From a virus, in IMG/VR virus record IMGVR_UViG_3300008050_000401, positions 1 to 21,134 of that record: 21,134 nt of DNA; one strand, written 5' to 3'. Position numbers and translations under genes: made by a program. Below are positions 15,801 through 21,134 of the stretch, piece after piece. The number at the start of each line of letters is the position of its first letter. Position 1 is the first letter of the stretch. The notes under the pieces are model-generated. The model searched no databases. It had not been told where the DNA came from and was given only the letters and a program-made list of their open reading frames with translations.

Positions 15801-17748
15801 AGAAGGTGGCTCTCCTCACCGTAAATTAATAGAGCTACCCTCTATCTCTTCCACTATGATTCAATCCCCGACACAAGACGGTTGGGTGGAAACAAACTCC
15901 AGCGCTACTTCGGCAATCTTTCAAAAAGAATTGCACTTAACGCAAACTCTCAAAACATCCATTCATTACACAAAAGATTTAAGTCCCACTTCCCCTCCTT
16001 TTGCAGATGAAGGAAAAAGAGTCATTGAAGCGAGGTTGAAGATCACCTCCTGGACAAAGAATGGAACAGATCTAATCGGTCCATTCTTTGGAGCCGACGT
16101 TGGAAATAATCCTCAAAGTGGTGGTGGAGATCCACGAAGAGTCACCTTGTCTTTTAAAGACTCTTCGCCAGCAAGGGTCAGCTTCGTGGATATCGACGAC
16201 GGATTGAGCGGATATGCTCCAATCCAAGATTACGATTTTGATTGGACAGACAAAAAACAACACACTTATCGAATCACTGCCGATGAAGTTGCGGGAACAG
16301 TGACACTGGTAATTGATGATGTGGTCCAAACACCCTCAGTGAGTCTGTCCAATTTTCCTCAGACTGAAAAAAACACCCGAGCATACTTTGGTTCTATCCT
16401 GATAGACACCCTTTCCACTTCGGTGTGGGAATCTTTCTCGGTGTTCTGGGATGCTTCCACCTCAGTAAAGAGAACTCTTGGAGTTTACCTGGGTGGAGAT
16501 CGAACAGACATCAACAGTTGGGAAATCCCTCGAACGGATGCCACAACAGAAAAGAATGAAACGGCTTCTGCCGTGGTGCAAGAGATGGATTGGAGAAGTC
16601 CTCTTCATGTCCGAATACACCGGGATCCCGATTGGGGAGTCACCGTATTTCGTCCCGACATGGCACTCCCGCCCTATTTCACAGGATCCTATGCCACAGA
16701 ACACACAAGTCCTTCAGCAGGGTGGATTAACGTAGAGACTCAAAAGCTACCCCAAAAGATAAAGACACACGGAAGTGTCTCTTTCGGTTCGATGCAAAGT
16801 TCTAGCATCGTTCAACAGAGGTGGGATTATTTTCGATATCAAATTTTCCGAAATTCCCCTCCGAATTTTGAATCTCCTCACCACATGGTGCTCAACCAGC
16901 ACCACAGTATTTCCAGCGCCGGATTTCTTAAAGATAAGACCGTAGAAGTTGTCGCTTTGACCAGCATCTCTTCTACAAATGTTTCCCTCATCCCAACTCA
17001 GATTAATGCGTCACATATTTACAAGATCGTGGATGGAGTCACCACGTTCACAGAAAATCAGTTAGTCTTCAATCCCAAAACCCAAGTCATCAGTCTGAAA
17101 GAAGGACTGAAGTTCTCCAACACCCTTGCTTCAGTTACGGTTCATTTTGTTGTTGGAAGACCTATCACAGAAACTTATCTCAAAGCGCAGCCTTTTGAAG
17201 AGATCTACACACTCCTTAATGAGGGAACTCCGCCTTTTGAAAAAGGTTTAGCAGACGGGCACACAAAAGAAGTGCAATCGGGTTCCCAACTTAATTATCC
17301 TCTGCATGCGTTGAACAACCACCAATCTTTGATTTTGAATGACCCACACAATCGAATTGTCTTTAAAGACCCTGCAACGGCACTTCTGGATTGTTTGGAG
17401 ATTTTCGAAAGCAACAATGGCGATACAGAAGGTCTTCTGTCATTCTTTTCGGATGAGACTTCTCCGATACAAGGTCTTCAAGAATTTGCCCTGCAAGGCG
17501 ACCAATTCACCGAATTACAAATGCCTGCCGGTCTGGTCCCACCTCTTTCCTCCTACCAAACTCTTTCGTTGAGCGGGGGTTCATATCCCGCGTTGGGTGG
17601 TGTCTTGGGACCAGTAGCCACTAAAAATTCTCCTCTCCTAACACCGAATCAAAATGGAAGCGGTGGTACTATGGGATTGAATCAACAAATGAGACTCCGT
17701 CTGGTGGATTCGGCTACCGGGGTACTCTTGCAAAAACTAGACCTTTAA
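12877..17748 (+). CDS. Large tail fibre / adhesin-like protein with repeated lectin-like domains
   Basis: The product is 1623 residues, starting ten bases after the previous stop with a weak GAGA site. The N-terminus reads GVYPYGVGPYGTSE, a short Tyr/Gly leader I associate with phage tail proteins. Residues about 22-230 hold two Ig-like (SwmB/SbsA-type) domains (FRVTYSEEMVNNASLLLAAN and VVVTYHQPMLPEATY). A basic linker follows near 530-560. The rest contains at least three jelly-roll (LamG/concanavalin-like) domains, each ending in a similar strand pair: FWGSFSRKSTNTSEWDFF near 843, YFGSILIDTLSTSVWESF near 1170 and SFGSMQSSSIVQQRWDYF near 1300. Such domains bind sugars or proteins, so this is the best candidate for host recognition. 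The C-terminus (after 1500) is Gly/Ser/Leu-rich. No intramolecular chaperone or peptidase is seen. Confidence 0.8.
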   Translation: MSFGVYPYGVGPYGTSEDVLPTFTILSISGTVFRVTYSEEMVNNASLLLAANYVVTTLHGVALTPSAVVVQDSNITGVLSVDVTHSGSTLAGKYNLRVMNAQTVGGYTFDVLADTADFLTRGDAPSFEVAAPTGNTVVVTYHQPMLPEATYTPGLGDLSTYDITLNGVSYPVVPTIQSVAENSTSQVTLNVQGMTSLSYQMEISPSDAFLYDGSLLPSASAGFTGTEVGTGTSQIASGKLVLSKMLGDSYGWSFQDTSGNVTSSSTFQTDIWIESPGVDFLTPFGNDIAYTFSFSNGDKQVDVNFMHVSGNPTIQFLSGTANESVELDWTQGENKISLLRNGKGLFYALLWNDIPTLSIAAASVTKNAEILGGSPGAQVLLSSNYQVSNFKINALNVRSTQTAFSATWNYLHGSTFVFNGSAALANDTINTQYGPLTKGWGDSTPATKNDVTVTLNGTPVTISNVNPYMGLITLATPIPYAASGINNVLVDYSWMENPTLPMEKLNTKGLVLNQRGDSTHTRFPFSLALLNKPRKQPKRFGYQHLGFHKKYTASLNRPTTLKLNRNPHHPSVEDLESASKDFNLSYNGEVTPTLASPPWVLTGADAGKVLTGNKSYQLIDNSALTLPTGTSSVYTQNLNLNYNNDIHLSTRIALTSYTLDGVFTGIGFGIHNQNHICLVGMLEINSLKHVGLLKTPGNFFDVNSWDVLASPVGEILEANKISFTTSDLPKGLLADLKFQILSGTQAGTYTIKSVTDFSSGVTHIVTKENFPADFKLYGNDKPKASFQIDWSVLTSYRIFAQFHRNVFQVFLGGSIYGLISSTTPSLPSPTNTHLQLSQDKDQIFWGSFSRKSTNTSEWDFFRVGTTSPLVKKHTQYSSISLEMDSLPETNSWSLTNQYGYVRIKNNQLLLKSNQSSTVFDTSYGYFRDEEFLNPRTHFNVETLLQQDFGVSTSGDTQIQVLDGVKEVTCSTLMYLEGGSPHRKLIELPSISSTMIQSPTQDGWVETNSSATSAIFQKELHLTQTLKTSIHYTKDLSPTSPPFADEGKRVIEARLKITSWTKNGTDLIGPFFGADVGNNPQSGGGDPRRVTLSFKDSSPARVSFVDIDDGLSGYAPIQDYDFDWTDKKQHTYRITADEVAGTVTLVIDDVVQTPSVSLSNFPQTEKNTRAYFGSILIDTLSTSVWESFSVFWDASTSVKRTLGVYLGGDRTDINSWEIPRTDATTEKNETASAVVQEMDWRSPLHVRIHRDPDWGVTVFRPDMALPPYFTGSYATEHTSPSAGWINVETQKLPQKIKTHGSVSFGSMQSSSIVQQRWDYFRYQIFRNSPPNFESPHHMVLNQHHSISSAGFLKDKTVEVVALTSISSTNVSLIPTQINASHIYKIVDGVTTFTENQLVFNPKTQVISLKEGLKFSNTLASVTVHFVVGRPITETYLKAQPFEEIYTLLNEGTPPFEKGLADGHTKEVQSGSQLNYPLHALNNHQSLILNDPHNRIVFKDPATALLDCLEIFESNNGDTEGLLSFFSDETSPIQGLQEFALQGDQFTELQMPAGLVPPLSSYQTLSLSGGSYPALGGVLGPVATKNSPLLTPNQNGSGGTMGLNQQMRLRLVDSATGVLLQKLDL

Positions 17749-17794
17749 TCAATCTATGATCCACCCCAACTGAAAGCTTTTGAGAATGAGAACT

Positions 17795-18421
17795 ATGAAA
17801 AGAGAAAAATTCACAAATCGGCAAGACCAAGTGGCATTTCATTTGGGACAACACGAAAAAGAGTGTTGGGCACCCTACCAAGGTTTGGTGATCCTAGAAC
17901 TGAAGGATCAAAATGGAAATGTGATCCAACGGATAGAAAAACCAAATGTGGTCACACTGGATGCAGGAATTCACGCTGCAAGGCTGTTCAAGGACAAAAG
18001 TGAACCCAACTTTGGAGCTTTAATGCTCGCGGTCGGAACAGGTGCCTCGGGTTCTGCGGTTTCACCGGACGCGCCCAACTCTAAACAGAGGAAGCTCAAT
18101 AATGAGGTCGAGAGAAAAGCTTTCTCCTCGGTCACATTTAGAAATGCTTCCGGTGTTGCCGTCGCGTACCCCACAAACATCATCGATCTGACCTGTCAAT
18201 TTACGGCTTCGGAAGCTGTTGGTGCCCTCAATGAGATGGGAATTCTTTCTCCAATCTCTAGTAATACGGCTACAAAGAATCACAATCCTAACGCTTATCC
18301 CACGTATGATCCCACGGTGGATGTCACCAATTATGATGTCTTGTTAAATTACCTGACGTTCGGATTAGTTTCCAAATCCGCATCTTCGATTTTGACTATC
18401 ACCTGGAGATTTACGTTCTAA
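17795..18421 (+). CDS. Tail-tip/fibre-associated structural protein
   Basis: The product is 208 residues. I use the ATG at 17795 (MKREKFTNRQDQ); a TTG at 17780 and an ATG at 17786 are alternatives, and all ribosome sites are weak. The protein has a strand pair LVILELKDQNGNVIQ, then NVVTLDAGIHAARLF, AVGTGA (79-84), a NSKQRKLNNEVER segment (95-107), LTCQFTASEAVGALNEMGIL (132-151) and a C-terminal beta strand LTITWRFTF. The order 'VGTG...P...T/KQ-x-L-x-x-E-x-x-R...F-x-x-x-EA-x-G...E-x-G' is one I remember from phage tail-tip and fibre-adjacent proteins. It follows the big fibre gene by 46 bases. Role inferred from pattern and place. Confidence 0.7.
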   Translation: MKREKFTNRQDQVAFHLGQHEKECWAPYQGLVILELKDQNGNVIQRIEKPNVVTLDAGIHAARLFKDKSEPNFGALMLAVGTGASGSAVSPDAPNSKQRKLNNEVERKAFSSVTFRNASGVAVAYPTNIIDLTCQFTASEAVGALNEMGILSPISSNTATKNHNPNAYPTYDPTVDVTNYDVLLNYLTFGLVSKSASSILTITWRFTF

Positions 18422-18450
18422 CGTTCCTCCACACAAGTTATGATGAGACA

Positions 18451-19263
18451 ATGGCCGGTGTTTACAGTTCTGGAATACTAAATATCTTAGGAGGTCAAGC
18501 ACTCCTTCACAGAGAATGGGGGATCTCCTCCACCATCCAGATCCCGTATGGGATTCGGCTAAGATTGACGAATCCCAGCACCTCTACAAATGTCATTTGC
18601 ATTTTCCTAGTGAAAGAAAAGAAAACTATCTCCGGGAACACTGACTTTTGGAGTTCTCAATATAAGGTTGAATTTTTAAAGAAGGAAGGGAATAGAGTAC
18701 GGAACATTTCTTCTATCAATGGAACCACAGGATACAAAATGAAGCAACTGATTGGATCTAGAGTGGGAATCCCCAGTGTTTCAACGGGTATAAAGGCCAT
18801 TGAAGAAATGGAAGTGGAAGACCTTCTGTGTTCCAAATTCTCATATGACGGTGAGCAAGATCTCTGGTACAGCATCGAAAAGAATCTGATGATTGCCTGG
18901 AGAAGTTTCCTACATGTCTCGGTGTGCACGATCTTACCGAGACAGAATCAGGGCATTAATGCCCAATTCAAACACGGAGATGTTTACCTCCAAGTTTGCC
19001 CCCATTGGAAAGAGATCTCTTCTGATCTGAAACCGACTGCGGATAACGTCTTACTAATTTGGTCACAATTCCACCAGAGAGATGACGTGGCTTCATTCCT
19101 AAAAGAAGAACTAGGTTTCTTCGAAAATTCGCTGAATCTTTTTGTTCCCGACATTGCCAAAGAGTTTTATTCGCAGAAAATGGAAGAGGATTGTTTGTCC
19201 TATTGGAGTCGAGTCCCCGTTATAGACATCCGAACACAAGCGCAAATGACGGTGACACCATGA
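18451..19263 (+). CDS. Hypothetical protein in tail module (270 aa)
   Basis: I do not recognise this protein. The ATG at 18451 has only a weak GAG before it. The first 60 residues look beta-rich (LRLTNPSTSTNVICIFLV). The middle has a GTTGYKMKQLIGSRVGIPS segment. From about 130 there are strands with WYSIEKNLMIAWRSFLHVSV, then VYLQVCPHWKEI. The C-terminal 70 residues are helical (DVASFLKEELGFFENSLNLF). It has five scattered Cys residues and no signal peptide. Its stop overlaps the next start (ATGA), so the pair is probably made together. Position in the tail module suggests a virion or assembly protein, which is inference. Confidence 0.78.
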   Translation: MAGVYSSGILNILGGQALLHREWGISSTIQIPYGIRLRLTNPSTSTNVICIFLVKEKKTISGNTDFWSSQYKVEFLKKEGNRVRNISSINGTTGYKMKQLIGSRVGIPSVSTGIKAIEEMEVEDLLCSKFSYDGEQDLWYSIEKNLMIAWRSFLHVSVCTILPRQNQGINAQFKHGDVYLQVCPHWKEISSDLKPTADNVLLIWSQFHQRDDVASFLKEELGFFENSLNLFVPDIAKEFYSQKMEEDCLSYWSRVPVIDIRTQAQMTVTP

Positions 19264-19670
19264 GTGAGATTCAGATATTACAACAGGAGATTAAGGAGGC
19301 GGAAAGGCTACGAACAAAAGTCCAGCGGATTTCGCGAACCCAAGGTGGTGAATGGGGAACCCTTTCCGGGATGCCGAATGGGAGGATTCTATTTCTGGAT
19401 CTGAGTCCAGAAATACCAGTAGATCCTCAACGACTATACTATCGCCTCTCAAATGAAAACACCATTTCTGAATACGGTTATTTCTCTAGAAACGGATCTC
19501 AAGTCACTCTGTCCACTAGATCCATGACTGTCGGATTTGGAGAGAAAAAACTACTCTCTTTTCTGATTCACTTCTTAACTCAAAAGATCCAAACGAAACA
19601 AATAGCTTTAAAACACTTACAAACAAACAAACTTAAGGATTCCTTTGAGGAAGCCTTATTCATTGGATAA
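19260..19670 (+). CDS. Hypothetical protein in tail module (136 aa)
   Basis: I do not recognise this protein. The start is ATG 19260, overlapping the previous stop as ATGA; the frame is open further upstream, but starts there would overlap the neighbour deeply. The N-terminal 30 residues form a likely coiled coil (IQILQQEIKEAERLRTKVQ). The middle is beta-rich (GRILFLDLSPEIP, YYRLSNENTISEYGYFS, SQVTLSTRSMTVGFG). The C-terminus is helical and Lys/Gln-rich (LLSFLIHFLTQKIQTKQ). It lies between a protein of unknown role and the large structural gene at the right edge, with 5 bases to the next start. Confidence 0.78.
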   Translation: MSEIQILQQEIKEAERLRTKVQRISRTQGGEWGTLSGMPNGRILFLDLSPEIPVDPQRLYYRLSNENTISEYGYFSRNGSQVTLSTRSMTVGFGEKKLLSFLIHFLTQKIQTKQIALKHLQTNKLKDSFEEALFIG

Positions 19671-19675
19671 AGAAA

Positions 19676-21134
19676 TTGAGCATTAAAGACCACAAAGACC
19701 ACTATTCGTCACTGAATAGCACCACGCCGAATACCGTTTCCCGGTCCAATGCCGTAAGGGAGCGTTCTTTTGAGCATGTGGTATTTCAGGCCGGTAAACC
19801 TGTCCTGGACAGTGAACTCAATGAATCCTCTGAAATTCGCCAGTTCTTACGAACTCTTTTGCAGGATCAAAACACCCCTTCCGGATTCCTAACAAACTCC
19901 TCGAATTTTGACGGCTACACCGACTTTCTTTTTGGTCTTCCTTCTGACCCAGACTTCCCCATCAATTCATTCCGAATGAACAAACGCACCGCAATTATTG
20001 CCGGTATGCCTGTAGTAATTGAGTACGCCAGTACAACTGACGTGGGAAAGAACAACATCCAACTCACAACACCGAAGATTTTTGATGGGACATCTTCTAC
20101 GTTCAAGCGAACCGACTTTGTATTTTTAGAGGTATGGCGAACATTAGTTGCCAGCAGTCCTATTGCTACTGGAACGGTCCAAGTCAGTACCCCCGTGGAT
20201 GGAGACACCGTCACAATTGATGGTCAGGTATTTACTGCTAAGAATACTCCAGCCGTCGCTACCGATTTCACAATCAGTGGCACTGATGCCAGCACCGCAC
20301 AAAACCTCGCATCAGTAGTAACAAGTCAATCCATCACCGTGAAAGCAACCTTCGATGGAACAGCTACCGTTCTAATCTCTGCGCTCACCCCCGGTGCCGC
20401 AGGAAATACAACCCCCTTAGTGACTTCAGATCCCGCAAACTTCATTTTGTCTGGTGGCACATTACTGAATGGTGCAGATCGAATCAACAAACCTGCCCAA
20501 AACAAGATCTACCGACACGGTAATACTCAATCTCCCAGCGGTGTGTGGTTAGATGATGAGATCGCAGACACCGTTGTGATTTCTGAATCGGCACAGAGGA
20601 TTCAAATCCAATACCGAATCCGTACCACAGGTACTACCGAAAACGTCAATCATAAAACACAACCAGACGGATTCTCCAACACCTCAATCCTGGCACAAGG
20701 TGCATTAGGTAGTCCTGTTGCAGGATATCCCTTTGTCCGAGCCGATGGAAGCTCTACTTCTAGTAGTTCCAGCGCGGTACAATATGAAAAGAAAGATACG
20801 GGACTTTGGATTGCAGGTGATGGTTCCAGCGCTGCCGCCACCTCCTTGGGAACGTTAGACGGATTTGTCTATGCGATCCCCATCGGATTCGTGTTTCGCA
20901 GGAACAACTGTTCCGATGTTGCCGCTTCCGTCAAAGGATTTGATCCTGAAAACAACACCAACGGTGGTCCAACGTGGAATCACGGAGGATATACCGGGGT
21001 CTTGGGTGCCATCGCTAGTACAAAGAGTGACCGGCCTGATGGAGCTTTTTGCGATGTGATTCAATCCACCGATTTCCTAGACTTAAGACGGCACGTCTCC
21101 CTTTCCCAATGGGACATGAGTTCATGTCTGCAAC
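19676..21134 (+). CDS. Large tail/baseplate-associated structural protein, partial (C-terminus beyond right edge)
   Basis: A plus-strand frame runs from a stop at 19646 to the right edge with no stop. No ATG lies near its beginning; TTG at 19676 (reading (M)SIKDHKDHYSSLN) is the likely start, with only an AAAG-type site before it. At least 486 residues are visible. The N-terminus contains VRERSFEHVVFQAGKPVLD followed by SELNESSEIRQFLR. The 'FQ-x-GKPVLD-x-ELNE' pattern is typical of phage tail-fibre/baseplate proteins, similar to those with DUF4815-type starts as I recall. DFVFLEVWR follows near 145. Residues about 165-266 form an Ig-like insert (GDTVTIDGQVFTA...FTISGTDASTAQNLAS), a module common in phage tail proteins. 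After it, NKIYRHGNTQ resumes the parent protein. Likely a virion surface protein. Confidence 0.75.
   Translation, partial: MSIKDHKDHYSSLNSTTPNTVSRSNAVRERSFEHVVFQAGKPVLDSELNESSEIRQFLRTLLQDQNTPSGFLTNSSNFDGYTDFLFGLPSDPDFPINSFRMNKRTAIIAGMPVVIEYASTTDVGKNNIQLTTPKIFDGTSSTFKRTDFVFLEVWRTLVASSPIATGTVQVSTPVDGDTVTIDGQVFTAKNTPAVATDFTISGTDASTAQNLASVVTSQSITVKATFDGTATVLISALTPGAAGNTTPLVTSDPANFILSGGTLLNGADRINKPAQNKIYRHGNTQSPSGVWLDDEIADTVVISESAQRIQIQYRIRTTGTTENVNHKTQPDGFSNTSILAQGALGSPVAGYPFVRADGSSTSSSSSAVQYEKKDTGLWIAGDGSSAAATSLGTLDGFVYAIPIGFVFRRNNCSDVAASVKGFDPENNTNGGPTWNHGGYTGVLGAIASTKSDRPDGAFCDVIQSTDFLDLRRHVSLSQWDMSSCLQ

Noticed and set aside
16072-16735. Open frames on both strands inside the tail-fibre gene
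   Set aside because: They overlap the lectin-like domains of the long gene and have no start signals of their own.
17720-17780. Possible promoter (TTGCAA ... TATGAT) before the tail-tip-type gene
   Set aside because: The spacing between the boxes is about 21 bases, too long for a normal sigma-70 promoter.
19191-19259. Longer start for the 136-aa tail-module gene
   Set aside because: It would overlap the previous gene by about 70 bases. The ATG at 19260 gives the ATGA overlap seen repeatedly in this window.
19915-21064. Minus- and plus-strand short frames inside the right-edge gene
   Set aside because: The long plus-strand frame through this region reads as a tail protein with clear domain patterns and runs to the window edge.
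1-21134. CRISPR array, tRNA genes, insertion sequences, integrase or attachment sites
   Set aside because: I looked for regular short repeats, cloverleaf-like blocks, terminal inverted repeats and recombinase motifs and saw none.

Overview
The window reads as part of a tailed-phage genome, either a virion genome or a prophage segment. The right two-thirds encodes a contractile-tail baseplate and tail-fibre module. The left third is packed with short phage-type genes, many joined by 4-base ATGA start/stop overlaps. No rRNA, tRNA, CRISPR array, insertion sequence or integrase was seen. Base composition looks mid-40s % GC by eye. The host cannot be named from the sequence. A probable lipoprotein signal in one phage gene weakly favours a host with an outer membrane, but that is inference.

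Layout. (1) Positions 1-4680, minus strand: a probable operon running right to left. It starts with an unknown 134-aa gene, then a FEN/T5-type 5'-3' exonuclease, an unknown gene, a CoaB-like (phosphopantothenate-cysteine ligase fold) protein, an unknown gene, a small zinc-site protein, another unknown, a small basic protein, and a DUF6557-like gene cut by the left edge. (2) Positions 4693-5947, plus strand: a consensus-like sigma-70 promoter (TTGGCA-17-TATACT), a sigma-factor-like gene, a basic candidate lipoprotein read from a TTG codon, and a strong stem-loop terminator at about 6000. (3) Positions 6036-6711, minus strand: two small orphan genes. The downstream one has a disturbed start that suggests a frameshift or unusual translation. 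(4) Positions 6778-21134, plus strand: a gp25-like baseplate protein, a very large J-like baseplate protein (1252 aa), a tail-protein-I-like protein, a 1623-aa tail fibre with repeated lectin-like domains, a tail-tip-type protein, two unknown proteins, and a large structural protein cut by the right edge.

How it fits together. The gp25-like, J-like and I-like order is the standard wedge order of contractile-tail baseplates, followed by fibres. The sigma-like gene has its own host-type promoter and lies just ahead of the structural module, so it is a natural candidate for switching on late genes. I saw no obvious host-type promoter in front of the structural module, which fits that idea but does not prove it. 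The exonuclease belongs to phage DNA metabolism. The CoaB-like protein is the least expected member of the left operon and the best candidate for unusual biology here.
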